Source of the DNA: Streptomyces luteolifulvus
GTDB taxonomy: Bacteria > Actinomycetota > Actinomycetes > Streptomycetales > Streptomycetaceae
Length of the DNA stretch: 64,000 nucleotides
Assembly (NCBI RefSeq): GCF_008806595.1
Contig: NZ_VZRB01000027.1
Span: 1 to 64,000, forward strand
Reading direction: 5' to 3'
Below are positions 52,829-63,635 of this stretch, piece after piece. The notes beneath the pieces are model-generated. The model did no database searches. It saw only the letters and a list, made by a program, of their open reading frames with translations, and was not told where the DNA came from. A program made the translations under genes and the position numbers. Position 1 is the first letter of the stretch. Every line of letters starts with the position of its first letter.

Positions 52829-53889
52829 CACGGGGCGAGCCAGGCCGCGGTGTACGTGTCGATCTCGTTCCTGATGCGGGCCTTGCCGTCCTCGTCGAGG
52901 AAGGACGCCTCGACCGCGTTCTTGGCCAGGTCCGCCAGGCCCCGCTCGTCGAGGTCGAGGAGCCGGGCGGCCACCGCGTACTCGTTGTTGAGGTCGGTGC
53001 CGAACATCGGCGGGTCGTCGGAGTTGATGGTCACCAGGACCCCGGCCCGCACGAACTCGTTGATCGGGTGCTCGTCGAGCGTGGGGACCGCGCGCGTGGC
53101 GATATTGGAGGTCGGGCAGACCTCCAGCGCGATGCGGTGCTCGGCGAGGTGCGCGAGCAGCTCGGGGTCCTGCGCGGAACTCGTGCCGTGACCGATGCGC
53201 TCGGCGCGCAGGTCGACCAGCGCGTCCCACACGGTCTGCGGCCCGGTGGTCTCGCCCGCGTGCGGCACCGACCGCAGGCCGGCGGCGATCGCCCGGTCGA
53301 AGTACGGCCTGAACTGCGGCCGGGGTACGCCGACCTCCGGCCCGCCGAGACCGAAGGAGACCAGCCCCTCCGGACGCAGCCGGTCGTCGGTGGCCAGCCG
53401 CGTGGTCTCCTCGGCCGACTCCAGACCGGCCTCGCCCGGGATGTCGAAGCACCAGCGCAGTACGGTCCCGAACTCGGCCTCGGCCGCCTTGCGGGCGTCC
53501 TCGATCGCGTCCATGAAGGCACGCTCGTCGATGCCGCGCCGGGTCGAGGAGAACGGGGTGATGGTCAGCTCGGCGTAGCGCACCTGCTGCCGGGCCATGT
53601 CCCGGGCCACCTCGTAGGTCAGCAGCCGTACGTCCTCCGGCGTGCGGATCAGGTCCACGACGGACAGGTACACGTCGATGAAGTGGGCGAAGTCGGTGAA
53701 GGTGAAGTAGTCGGCCAGGGCCTCGGGATCGCTGGGCACCTTGGAGTCGGGGTGGCGTGCGGCCAGCTCGGAGACGATCCGGGGGGAGGCGGAGCCGACG
53801 TGGTGCACATGCAGTTCGGCCTTGGGCAGCGACGCGATGAAGGCGTGCAGGTCGCGCGGTACGCGAGCGTCGACGAGGTGGTCGGTCAA
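52828..53889 (-). CDS. adenosine deaminase-superfamily enzyme, probably aminodeoxyfutalosine deaminase
   Basis: The 353-residue enzyme has the deaminase zinc and catalytic set: His27 and His29 (ELHVHHVGS), PHAGETTGP, ERIGHGTSS and NSDDPPMFGT. In true adenosine deaminase the first motif reads HxHLDG, where the Asp contacts the ribose 5'-OH; here that position is Val31. Loss of that contact suggests a nucleoside changed at C5', such as 6-aminodeoxyfutalosine of the futalosine menaquinone pathway that Streptomyces uses. TTG 53889 has GGGGAGGAAC upstream. Confidence 0.8.
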   Translation of the reverse strand: MTDHLVDARVPRDLHAFIASLPKAELHVHHVGSASPRIVSELAARHPDSKVPSDPEALADYFTFTDFAHFIDVYLSVVDLIRTPEDVRLLTYEVARDMARQQVRYAELTITPFSSTRRGIDERAFMDAIEDARKAAEAEFGTVLRWCFDIPGEAGLESAEETTRLATDDRLRPEGLVSFGLGGPEVGVPRPQFRPYFDRAIAAGLRSVPHAGETTGPQTVWDALVDLRAERIGHGTSSAQDPELLAHLAEHRIALEVCPTSNIATRAVPTLDEHPINEFVRAGVLVTINSDDPPMFGTDLNNEYAVAARLLDLDERGLADLAKNAVEASFLDEDGKARIRNEIDTYTAAWLAP

Positions 53890-54098
53890 GGTTCCTCCCC
53901 GGGAACGGCGTCCGGGCCCGGAATGCGGCGGGACGCGGGTGATCGGCTGATCGATGACTCGGGGATCATCGTAGGCCGAGGCTTCGCGGGCCGTGCTCGG
54001 CCCTCACCTCGGCCGATCAGGAGCCGCCGCTCCTCTGCGACATGGCCCGCCGGACAGGCCCTAGCATGACGGGACGTTCAACAGAGGGGATCCCGCGC

Positions 54099-54938
54099 AT
54101 GTCCGACGACGCGCAGACGCCGCCCAGGGTGCCGCTGAGCAAGCCGGACCAGGCCGGCGGCGGGGCCGCGCCGGTGCCGCAGCCCTGGGCGCCGCCGGTG
54201 AACGACGGCTCCGTGGGACCAGGGGCGACCATCGCCGACACGGCTTCACCGACTCCGCACACCCCCTCCGTGCACGACCAGCAGACGGTCACCTCGCTCC
54301 CCGGCGTGGACGGCTCGCCGGCTCCCCGGCCGTGGGCATCCCCGTTCACCCCTCTCGCCCCCTCGGCACCGGCGAACGGCTCGGCCGGCAATCCCTTCGC
54401 CCCGCCCGCTCCTTCCGCACCGGCGAACGGCTCCGCCGGCAACCCGTTCGTCCCGCCCGCCCCCTCCGCGCCCGTGGGCGGCCCGGCCGGTCCCTTCGCG
54501 CCCCCCGTCGGCCCGTCCTACGCCCAGGGTGAGCCGGTGCCCCCGCCGCCGATCTCCCCGGACGGCCCCGGCCAGGTGCCCTACGGCTATCCGGGCGGCT
54601 ACGGCTACCCCTCCCAGCCCTCCTACGGCGGCGGAGCCCACGGTCCGCAGTCCCAGGGCGCCGGGGCGTACTACGGCTGGCCCGGTATGACGCCCGTGCC
54701 GAGCAACGGGCTGGGCACGGCCGGTCTCGTGATCGGCATCATCTCGGCCGTCGTCTTCTGCCTGTGGCCGATCGCGATCCTGCTGGGCATCATGGCCGTG
54801 GTCTTCGGCATGATCGGCCGCGGCAAGGCCCACCGCGGTGAGGCGACCAACCCGGGTCAGGCGCTCGCCGGAATCATCTGCGGAGCGGCGGGTATCGTCC
54901 TCGGCCTGGTGATGATCGCGTTCTTGATAGCGACCTGA
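54099..54938 (+). CDS. DUF4190-type membrane protein with Pro-rich repeats
   Basis: The 279-residue protein has a ~195-residue Pro/Ala/Gly-rich N-terminal region, then two closely spaced TM segments (GLGTAGLVIGIISAVVFCLW and AGIICGAAGIVLGLVMIAFL) in the DUF4190 arrangement. The N-terminal part includes three 17-residue repeats of APSAPANGSAGNPFxPP (87-136) and Gly/Tyr-rich YPGGYGYPSQPSYGGG. The disordered part is probably cytoplasmic. AGAGGGGA precedes the ATG at 54099. Function unknown. Confidence 0.8.
   Translation: MSDDAQTPPRVPLSKPDQAGGGAAPVPQPWAPPVNDGSVGPGATIADTASPTPHTPSVHDQQTVTSLPGVDGSPAPRPWASPFTPLAPSAPANGSAGNPFAPPAPSAPANGSAGNPFVPPAPSAPVGGPAGPFAPPVGPSYAQGEPVPPPPISPDGPGQVPYGYPGGYGYPSQPSYGGGAHGPQSQGAGAYYGWPGMTPVPSNGLGTAGLVIGIISAVVFCLWPIAILLGIMAVVFGMIGRGKAHRGEATNPGQALAGIICGAAGIVLGLVMIAFLIAT
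54357..54506 (+). repeat. 51-bp tandem repeats
   Basis: Three units of 48-51 bases encode APSAPANGSAGNPFAPP-like segments in the DUF4190-type protein. The first two are nearly identical. Confidence 0.85.
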
Positions 54939-54980
54939 CACGGTGCGGGCCACGGCGGGGGCACCCGCAGACCGGCCCCG

Positions 54981-55556
54981 TCAGACAGCCCCCTCCCGCA
55001 GTGTCGTCCGCGCCTCCATCAGCGCGAACCCCAGCAGATTCGGCCCCCGCCACCGCTCCGGGTCTGTCGCCCTCTCGTCGTCCGCGGCCAGACCGATGCC
55101 CCATACCCGGTCCACGGGGCTCGCCTCCACCAGCACCCGCTCACCCGTGCCGAGCAGAAACGCCCGCAGCGCGGGATCGGAGGCGAACTTCCGTACATTG
55201 CCCTCGGCGACGATCCCGAACCGCTCGCGCTCCCATATCGCCTCGTCGAAGCCCCGCACAAGCCGCCCGGCCTTCTTCGCCTCGGCGGGATGCTCCGCGG
55301 CCAGCACCCGCCGCTCCGCCTCCGCGTCCTCGAAAAGCCGCGCCTTGGCCGCCATCATCCAGTGCTCGGCCGTCGCATAGGTGACCGAGCCGACCGCGAA
55401 CGGCGACGGCCACCACTGACTCAGACAGCTCGCGCCGACACTGCCGTCCGGCCGCGGCCGGTGTCCCCAGAAGTACAGGTATTTGATCCTCGCCCCCGCG
55501 CGGACCTCCCTGACCAGGGCATCCCGTGAATCGATCTTCCCCGTGATCCTTTCCAT
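54981..55556 (-). CDS. NADAR-family protein (YbiA-like)
   Basis: The 191-residue protein matches the NADAR (YbiA/riboflavin-intermediate) family: YLYFWGHRPRPDG, SCLSQWWPSPFAV, YATAEHWMMAAKARLFED and WRGPNLLGFALMEAR. Members act on N-glycosidic bonds of ribose-linked compounds, including riboflavin-pathway intermediates, and some reverse ADP-ribosylation. The start is ATG 55556, but the in-frame GTG 55586 with GGGGGGACGGA upstream is an alternative. It diverges from the second aldehyde dehydrogenase gene. Confidence 0.88.
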   Translation of the reverse strand: MERITGKIDSRDALVREVRAGARIKYLYFWGHRPRPDGSVGASCLSQWWPSPFAVGSVTYATAEHWMMAAKARLFEDAEAERRVLAAEHPAEAKKAGRLVRGFDEAIWERERFGIVAEGNVRKFASDPALRAFLLGTGERVLVEASPVDRVWGIGLAADDERATDPERWRGPNLLGFALMEARTTLREGAV

Positions 55557-55651
55557 GCATGCGAGTCTGGCAGCCACCACTGACACTCCGTCCCCCCTTT
55601 TCGACGCCGACTCGACACCTGGTCGACAGATTCCGTCGCGTAACCAAAAGG

Positions 55652-55695
55652 CAACAACGGAATCACTTGTTGGATGCCCTCTCCTCTGTCAGGAT
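55652..55695 (+). promoter_or_regulatory. palindrome and promoter of the second aldehyde dehydrogenase gene
   Basis: The 21-base site CAACAA-N2-GAATC-N2-TTGTTG (55652-55672) is symmetric apart from the N positions. Its right arm TTGTTG (55667-55672) could serve as -35, with 17 bases to CAGGAT (55690-55695). Its core (CAAcGgAATnnnTTG) resembles the site at 46175-46189. Confidence 0.6.
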
Positions 55696-55766
55696 CGGCA
55701 CTCAAATCGAGCTGGAGCTACGCCATCCGTCTCCGGGAACGCGGGACGACGGCGGAGGAGAGCGAC

Positions 55767-57290
55767 ATGCAGAACCCGGACCGATTTCCGGCCCAGGAAC
55801 GATTCGCGGACGGCGCGCAGTACATCGCGGGCCGCCTGACCAAGGGCACCTCCGGTCGCACACACACGGTCGTCGACCCGGCCACCGGCGAGGCCGTCCT
55901 CAGCTATGAGCTGGCCGGCACCGACGACGTGGACTCCGCCGTCGCCGCCGCCCGCGAGGCCTTCCCGGGCTGGGCCGCCGCCACCCCCGGCGAACGCTCG
56001 GACGCCCTGCACCGCTTCGCGGCCGTGCTCGCCGAGCGTGCCGAGGACTTCGCCCGCGCCGAGTCACTCCAGTGCGGCAAGCCGCTGAAGCTGACCCGCG
56101 AGTTCGATGTTCCCGGCACCATCGACAACACCGCCTTCTTCGCCGGTGCCGCCCGGCATCTGCAGGGGCAGTCGGCGGGCGAGTACTCCGGCGACCACAC
56201 CTCGTACGTCCGCCGCGAGCCCATCGGTGTCGTCGGCTCCATCGCGCCCTGGAACTACCCCCTCCAGATGGCCGCCTGGAAGATCCTCCCGGCGATCGCA
56301 GCGGGCAACACCATCGTGCTCAAGCCCGCCGAGCTCACCCCGCTGACCTCGCTGATGTTCGCCCGGGCCGCGACGGACGCCGGTATCCCGGACGGGGTGA
56401 TCAACATCGTCACCGGCACCGGCAGGGAGGCCGGCGAGCACCTCGTCGGGCACCCCGATGTGGTCATGACCTCCTTCACCGGCTCCACCGCCGTCGGAAA
56501 GCGTGTCGCCGAGATCGCCACCGCCACCGTCAAGCGGCTCCACCTGGAACTGGGCGGCAAGGCGCCCTTCGTGGTCTTCGACGACGCCGATCTGGAGGCG
56601 GCGGTCAACGGCGCGGTCGCGGGCGCGCTCATCAACACCGGCCAGGACTGCACGGCCGCCACGCGCGCGTATGTGCAGCGGCCCCTCTACGAGGCGTTCG
56701 TCGAGAAGACGGCGGCCCTCATGGAAACCGTCCGTCTCGGCGACCCGTTCGCGACGGGCACCGACCTCGGTCCCCTGATCTCGCACGTCCAGCGTGACCG
56801 CGTGGCCGGTTTCGTCGACCGGGCGCGTGGCTACGCGCGCGTGGTCACGGGCGGTGAGGCGCCCCAGGGCGACCTCAAGAGCGGTGCGTACTACCGTCCC
56901 ACCCTGATCGCGGACGCTGCTCAGGACAGCGAGGTCGTACAGTCAGAAGTCTTCGGACCGGTTCTGGTCGTGCTGCCGTACGACAGCGACGACGAGGGCA
57001 TCCGGCTGGCCAACGACACCCCGTACGGCCTCGCCGCCTCCGCCTGGACCCGTGACGTCTACCGGGCGAACCGCGCGACCCGCGAGATCAAGGCGGGCTG
57101 CGTGTGGGTCAACGACCACATTCCGATCATCAGCGAGATGCCGCACGGCGGATACAAGGCATCCGGCTTCGGCAAGGACATGTCCTCGTATTCGTTCGAG
57201 GAATACACACAGATCAAGCACGTAATGTTCGACAACACCGAGGTGGCCGAGAAGGACTGGCACCGCACGATCTTCGGGGACCGGACGTAG
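55767..57290 (+). CDS. aldehyde dehydrogenase of the polyamine operon
   Basis: The 507-residue enzyme has Glu261 (HLELGGKAPFVVF), Cys295 (INTGQDCTAATR) and PWNYPLQMAAWKILPAIAAG. It is of the gamma-aminobutyraldehyde or gamma-glutamyl-gamma-aminobutyraldehyde dehydrogenase type. It is followed by potD-potA-potB-potC and a PuuB-like oxidase, so its substrate is probably the aldehyde made by that oxidase. GGAGGAG precedes the ATG. A palindrome-containing promoter lies upstream. Confidence 0.9.
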   Translation: MQNPDRFPAQERFADGAQYIAGRLTKGTSGRTHTVVDPATGEAVLSYELAGTDDVDSAVAAAREAFPGWAAATPGERSDALHRFAAVLAERAEDFARAESLQCGKPLKLTREFDVPGTIDNTAFFAGAARHLQGQSAGEYSGDHTSYVRREPIGVVGSIAPWNYPLQMAAWKILPAIAAGNTIVLKPAELTPLTSLMFARAATDAGIPDGVINIVTGTGREAGEHLVGHPDVVMTSFTGSTAVGKRVAEIATATVKRLHLELGGKAPFVVFDDADLEAAVNGAVAGALINTGQDCTAATRAYVQRPLYEAFVEKTAALMETVRLGDPFATGTDLGPLISHVQRDRVAGFVDRARGYARVVTGGEAPQGDLKSGAYYRPTLIADAAQDSEVVQSEVFGPVLVVLPYDSDDEGIRLANDTPYGLAASAWTRDVYRANRATREIKAGCVWVNDHIPIISEMPHGGYKASGFGKDMSSYSFEEYTQIKHVMFDNTEVAEKDWHRTIFGDRT

Positions 57291-57396
57291 CCGCCACCCG
57301 GCGGTAGCCGGACATCGGCCTCAGGCAGCTACGCCCGGCGGTGCACAGACCGCCAGAATCCCGGCCACCTCATCCCTCCCGAAAGGGCACAAGCGC

Positions 57397-58640
57397 ATGG
57401 AGCAGTACGAGCCCGACCGCCTGTCCCCGGCCCAAGTGGCCGCCATGCGGCGCAGCTTCCGCAACGGCAGGGCTTCCCTCACCCGCCGTTCGCTGCTGCG
57501 CGCCTCCGCAGGCGGCGCGCTTGCGGCCGGCGGACTGGGCGCCCTGAGCGCCTGCGGCATTCCCGCGGCGGGCAACACCGAGGGCGGCGTCTCCGCGGAC
57601 GACCGCTCGGCGCAGGAGAAGAGCGTCAACTTCTCCAACTGGACCGAGTACATGGACGTCGACGAGAGCGAGCGGCACCACCCCACGCTCGACCAGTTCA
57701 CCCGGCGGACCGGCATCAAGGTCAAGTACACCGAGGACATCAACGACAACGTCGAGTTCTTCGGCAAGATCAAGCCGCAGCTGGCGGCGGGCCAGGACAC
57801 CGGCCGCGACATCATCGTCCTCACCGACTGGCTCGCGGCCCGGCTGATCCGTCTGGGCTGGGTGCAGAAGCTGGACCCGTCCAACCTGCCGCACGCCTAC
57901 GCCAACCTGTCCGCGCAGTTCCGTGACCCCGACTGGGACCCGGGCCGCGCCTACTCGTACGTCTGGCAGGGCATCTCCACGGTCATCGCCTACAACAAGA
58001 AGGCGCTCGACGGTGTCGAGGTGAAGTCGGTGTCCGACCTGCTCGACAACGCCAAGCTCAAGGGGCGCGTCGGCTTCCTGTCGGAGATGCGGGACAGCAT
58101 GGGCATGACGCTGCTCGACATGGGCAAGGACCCGGCGAACTTCACCGCCGACGACTACGACGCGGCGATCGCCCGGATCCAGAAGGCCGTCGACAAGGGC
58201 CAGATCCGCCGGTTCACCGGCAACGACTACACCTCCGACCTGACCAGCGGCGACTTCGCCGCCTGCATAGCCTGGGCCGGTGACGTCGTGCAGCTCAAGG
58301 CGGACAGCCCGGACATCGACTTCCTGATCCCGGACAGCGGGTACATGACGTCGACCGACAACATGCTGATCCCCAACAAGGCCCGTCACAAGACGAATGC
58401 CGAGCGGCTCATCGACTTCTACTACGAGCCGAGGCCGGCCGCCGAGCTCGCCGCGTACATCAACTACGTCTGTCCGGTCGACGGGGTGAAGACCGAACTG
58501 GAGAAGATCGACAAGGATGCGGCGAACAACCCGCTGATCATCCCCGACAAGGCCATGGCCGCCAAGTCGCACGCCTTCCGCTCACTGAGCTCGAAGGAAG
58601 AGACGGCCTTTGAAGAGAAGTTCGCGAAGCTGACTGGGGC

Positions 58641-58644
<4 letters not shown>
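57397..58644 (+). CDS. potD: spermidine/putrescine-binding lipoprotein PotD
   Basis: The 415-residue binding protein has a long N-tail, TRRSLLRASAGGALAAGGLG, and a lipobox ending at Cys53 (GALSAC). The mature part reads VNFSNWTEYMDVDESERHHP, YTEDINDNVEFFGKIKP, and WAGDVVQLKADSPD typical of PotD/PotF. It delivers polyamines to PotABC. Its stop overlaps the potA start (GTGA). The orphan paralogue lies at 47948. Confidence 0.92.
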
Positions 58645-59821
<1,177 letters not shown>

Positions 59822-59822
<1 letters not shown>

Positions 59823-60751
59823 TGGCGACCCTCACCGAGGCGCCACCGCCTCTGACCCCGACCGCTCCCGAGGAGACGCCGCCGCGCAAACGCGGCCGGC
59901 TGGTGCCGTACTGGCTGCTGCTGCCCGGCATCCTGTGGCTGCTGATCTTCTTCGCGCTGCCGATGATCTACCAGGCCTCCACGTCCGTGCAGACGGGCTC
60001 CCTGGAGGAGGGCTACAAGGTCACCTGGCACCTCAGCACCTACTGGGACGCGTTGTCCGAGTACTACCCGCAGTTCCTGCGCTCGGTGCTCTACGCGGGC
60101 TCGGCGACCGTGCTGTGTCTGATCCTCGGCTATCCGCTCGCGTATCTGATCGCGTTCCGCGCCGGCCGCTGGCGCAACCTGATCATGATCCTGGTGATCG
60201 CACCGTTCTTCACCAGCTTCCTGATCCGCACGCTCGCCTGGAAGACGATCCTCGCGGACGGCGGCCCGGTCGTCGGCGCCCTCAACACGCTGCACGTCCT
60301 GGACGTCACCAGCTGGCTCGGCATGACCTCCGGCGACCGTGTCCTCGCCACACCGCTCGCGGTGGTGTGCGGTCTGACGTACAACTTCCTGCCGTTCATG
60401 GTCCTGCCGCTCTACACCTCGCTGGAGCGCATCGACGTACGGCTCCACGAGGCGGCGGGCGACCTGTACGCCAAGCCGGTCACGACGTTCCGCAGGGTCA
60501 CCTTCCCGCTGTCGATGCCGGGCGTGGTCTCCGGCACGCTGCTGACCTTCATCCCGGCGGCCGGCGACTACGTCAACGCGGACCTGCTCGGCTCCACGGA
60601 CACCCGCATGGTCGGCAACGTCATCCAGACGCAGTTCCTGCGCATTCTGGACTACCCGACGGCCGCGGCGCTCTCGTTCATCCTGATGGCCGCGATCCTC
60701 ATTATGGTCACGCTCTACATCCGCAAGTCCGGCACGGAGGATCTGGTTTAA
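59822..60751 (+). CDS. potB: polyamine ABC transporter permease PotB
   Basis: The 309-residue permease has about six TM segments (WLLLPGILWLLIFFALPMIY, ITLVIAPFFTSFLIRTLAWK-like) and an EAA loop (HEAAGDLYAKPVTTFRRV). Its start overlaps the potA stop (TGATG). The product pairs with PotC. Confidence 0.94.
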
Positions 60752-61552
60752 ATGGCCTTCGTCAACTGGCTCAAGCGCAATCTCGTCGTCATCGCGGGAC
60801 TGGTGACACTCGGATATCTGCTCCTGCCGAACGTCGTGGTGACGGTGTTCTCCTTCAATCAGCCGAAGGGGCGCTTCAACTACGAATGGCAGCAGTTCTC
60901 CACGGCCGCCTGGCAGGACCCGTGTGGCGTCGCCGACATGTGCGGCTCGCTGTCGGTCAGCCTTCAGATCGCCCTCTGGGCGACGGTCGGCGCCACCCTC
61001 CTCGGCACGATGATCGCCTTCGCGCTGGTCCGCTACCGCTTCCGCGCGCGGGGCGCCGTGAACTCGCTGATCTTCATGCCGATGGCGATGCCCGAGGTCG
61101 TGATGGCGGCCTCGCTGCTCACCTTGTTCCTCAACATGGGCGCTCAGCTCGGCTTCTGGACGATCCTCATCGCCCACATCATGTTCTGCCTCAGCTTCGT
61201 CGTGACGGCCGTGAAGGCGCGCGTCATGTCGATGGACCCGAGGCTGGAACAGGCCGCTCAGGACCTGTACGCCGGACCGCTCCAGACCTTCCTCCGGGTC
61301 ACCCTGCCCATCGCGGCACCGGGAATCGCCGCGGGTGCGTTGCTCGCCTTCGCGCTCTCCTTCGACGATTTCATCATCACCAACTTCAACGCGGGCTCGA
61401 CGGTCACCTTCCCCATGTTCGTGTGGGGATCGGCGCAGCGCGGTACGCCCGTTCAGATCAATGTCATCGGTACGGCCATGTTCCTCGTCGCCGTTCTGCT
61501 CGTCCTGGCCTCGATGGTCGTCAGCAATCGCCGTAACCGGCAGAAGGCATAA
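60752..61552 (+). CDS. potC: polyamine ABC transporter permease PotC
   Basis: The 266-residue permease (LVTLGYLLLPNVVVTVFSFN, LEQAAQDLYAGPLQTFLRV as EAA loop, LLAFALSFDDFIITNFNAGS) is the second membrane subunit. The FDDFIITNF segment is characteristic of PotC/PotI. It begins directly after the potB stop. Confidence 0.94.
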   Translation: MAFVNWLKRNLVVIAGLVTLGYLLLPNVVVTVFSFNQPKGRFNYEWQQFSTAAWQDPCGVADMCGSLSVSLQIALWATVGATLLGTMIAFALVRYRFRARGAVNSLIFMPMAMPEVVMAASLLTLFLNMGAQLGFWTILIAHIMFCLSFVVTAVKARVMSMDPRLEQAAQDLYAGPLQTFLRVTLPIAAPGIAAGALLAFALSFDDFIITNFNAGSTVTFPMFVWGSAQRGTPVQINVIGTAMFLVAVLLVLASMVVSNRRNRQKA

Positions 61553-61581
61553 CCGCAAGCATCCTGTGGGGAGTTGAAATC

Positions 61582-63000
61582 ATGGCCCCAAGCGCCATGA
61601 ACCGTTGGACAACGTCTCTTTCCGAAGCCCGGCCGGTCCCGTACTGGCTGGAAGACCCCGGCAAGCCCCACCCCGAGCCCGCGCTCACCGGCGCCGAGAC
61701 CTGTGACCTGCTGGTCGTCGGCGGCGGCTACAGCGGACTGTGGACCGCACTCAACGCCAAGGAGCGCGATCCGCAGCGGGACGTGGTGCTGCTCGAAGGC
61801 CGCGAGGCGGGCTGGGCCGCCTCGGGCCGCAACGGCGGCTTCTGCGCCGCCTCCCTCACCCACGGCCTGCCCAACGGCCTGACCCGGTGGCCGGACGAGA
61901 TCCGCAAGCTGGAGGAACTGGGCGCGCGCAATCTCGACGAGATCGAGAAGGCGGTCGCCCGGCACTCCCTGGACTGCGACTTCGAGCGCACCGGCGAGAT
62001 CGACGTCGCCACCGAACCCCATCAGGCCGGGGAACTGCGCGACTGGTACGCCGAGATGGAGCGCCAGGGCCTCGCCGACGGCACCGAGTTCCTGGACCGG
62101 GAGGCGGTCCGGGAGCAGGTCGACTCACCGACATTCCTGGCCGGGCTGTACGACCGCCGGGGCGTGGCCATGCTGCACCCCGCCAAACTCGCCTGGGGCC
62201 TCAAGCGCGCCTGCCTCGGCCTCGGCGTCCGCATCTACGAGCACACGCCCGCCCTCAGCCTGAAGCCGTACGGTGCCGGGATGGCCGTACGCACCCCGTA
62301 CGGCCAGGTCCGCGCACGCCGGGTGGCGCTCGGCACGAACATCTTCCCGAACCTGGTCAAGCGGGTCCGCGCCTACACGGTCCCGGTCTACGACTACGCG
62401 CTGATGACCGAGCCGCTGACCGCCGGCCAACTGGCGTCCGTCGGCTGGCGGAACCGCCAGGGACTCGGGGACTCGGCGAACCAGTTCCACTACTTCCGGC
62501 TGTCCGCCGACAACCGGATCCTGTGGGGCGGCTACGACGCCATCTATCCGTACGGCGGCCGGGTGCGCGCCGAGTACGACGACCGCCCGGAGACGTACGC
62601 CAAGCTCGCCGGACACTTCTTCACCTGCTTCCCGCAGTTGGAGGGCGTCCGCTTCACCCACGCCTGGGGCGGTGCGATCGACACCTGCTCGCGCTTCTCG
62701 GCGTTCTTCGGCACCGCGCACCACGGCATGGTCGCGTACGCGGCCGGCTACACGGGTCTCGGCGTGGGCGCGACCCGGTTCGGCGCCGATGTGATGCTGG
62801 ATCTGCTGGCGGGGAAGCGCACGGAGCGCACCGAGCTGGAGATGGTCCGCAAGAAGCCGCTGCCCTTCCCGCCGGAGCCCTTCGCATGGACCGGCATCGC
62901 CCTCACCAAGTGGTCGCTGGCCCGCGCCGACACGCACGGCGGCCGCCGCAACCTGTGGCTGCGGACGATGGACAAGCTGGGGCTCGGCTTCGACAGCTGA
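61582..63000 (+). CDS. puuB: FAD-dependent oxidoreductase, PuuB-like
   Basis: The 472-residue DAO-type flavoprotein has the FAD-binding motif DLLVVGGGYSGLWTALNAKE near residue 36, GREAGWAASGRNGGF and a C-terminal AAGYTGLGVGATRFGADVML. Homologues such as PuuB oxidise gamma-glutamylputrescine to the aldehyde with H2O2 release. Linkage to the Pot transporter and an aldehyde dehydrogenase supports this role. The start is ATG 61582, with GGGGAG upstream; MNRW at 61597 is an alternative. No gamma-glutamylputrescine synthetase is in the window. Confidence 0.88.
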   Translation: MAPSAMNRWTTSLSEARPVPYWLEDPGKPHPEPALTGAETCDLLVVGGGYSGLWTALNAKERDPQRDVVLLEGREAGWAASGRNGGFCAASLTHGLPNGLTRWPDEIRKLEELGARNLDEIEKAVARHSLDCDFERTGEIDVATEPHQAGELRDWYAEMERQGLADGTEFLDREAVREQVDSPTFLAGLYDRRGVAMLHPAKLAWGLKRACLGLGVRIYEHTPALSLKPYGAGMAVRTPYGQVRARRVALGTNIFPNLVKRVRAYTVPVYDYALMTEPLTAGQLASVGWRNRQGLGDSANQFHYFRLSADNRILWGGYDAIYPYGGRVRAEYDDRPETYAKLAGHFFTCFPQLEGVRFTHAWGGAIDTCSRFSAFFGTAHHGMVAYAAGYTGLGVGATRFGADVMLDLLAGKRTERTELEMVRKKPLPFPPEPFAWTGIALTKWSLARADTHGGRRNLWLRTMDKLGLGFDS

Positions 63001-63110
63001 GCGTGTTCCGGTTCACTCCAACGGGGTGCCGGAACACGCGTAATGCCTGGCAGGAGACCTCCCTCTCCCGTGACGCGACACGCGTTCACGACGAAGCAGG
63101 GGGGCTCATC

Positions 63111-63566
63111 ATGACTGGGGCGAAAAGGGCGGTCGAGTGGCTGGCATCGGTGGCAGCGGACCCGGAGAGCTGCCGCCGTGAGTGGGAGCGCAACCCCCGC
63201 GGGATCTCGCTGCTGCCCGCCGGCAAGGCCTGGGACGTGCTGATCCTGCCCGGTCGGCTCGGGTACCCCACGCTCGACGTCCTCACCCGCGTCCTCGACC
63301 GGCCCGGCCCGGTGCTGGTCGACTTCGGCGACGCGCGGACGGGCTTCTTCGTGCCGCCGGGCACGGCGGCCCACTGGCTCGGCACCGGCATCCGTACGGC
63401 GGGCCCCGGCACCTGGATCGTCGTGCCGTACCCGGGGCGTTCGTGCGGTGGCATCCGCTGGCTGGTCCCGCCGGACGGCTCGGGCACCCTCACCGATCCG
63501 GCTCTCCTCGAACTCGCCATGCACGAGGCGGCGGCGGATCTGGCGACGGATGGCAGCAGTTGGTGA
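63111..63566 (+). CDS. small prim-pol-like domain protein
   Basis: The 151-residue protein has the order GISLLPAGKAWDVL, VLVDFGDARTGFFVPPG, GTWIVVPYPGRSCGGIRWLV and PALLELAMHEAAADLA. The pattern parallels the C-terminal two thirds of the protein at 2750-3406 (LPVGRAFDVIEV, AQFFVAPG, GTSITAPPS, VRWLRSP, LLLGTLAYVA). It lacks the Cys cluster of the larger one and obvious catalytic residues. GGGGGG lies just upstream of the ATG. Function unknown. Confidence 0.75.
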   Translation: MTGAKRAVEWLASVAADPESCRREWERNPRGISLLPAGKAWDVLILPGRLGYPTLDVLTRVLDRPGPVLVDFGDARTGFFVPPGTAAHWLGTGIRTAGPGTWIVVPYPGRSCGGIRWLVPPDGSGTLTDPALLELAMHEAAADLATDGSSW

Positions 63567-63578
63567 CCAACGGACTCT

Positions 63579-63628
63579 GACGTCTCCGGACGTCTCAGGA
63601 CGTCTCCGAATGTCTCCGAATGTCTCCC
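63579..63628. repeat. 10-bp tandem repeat upstream of the last gene
   Basis: Five consecutive 10-base units (GACGTCTCCG, GACGTCTCAG, GACGTCTCCG, AATGTCTCCG, AATGTCTCCC) end 7 bases before the -35 box of the next promoter. The period is near one helical turn. Confidence 0.9.
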
Positions 63629-63635
63629 GAGGCCC

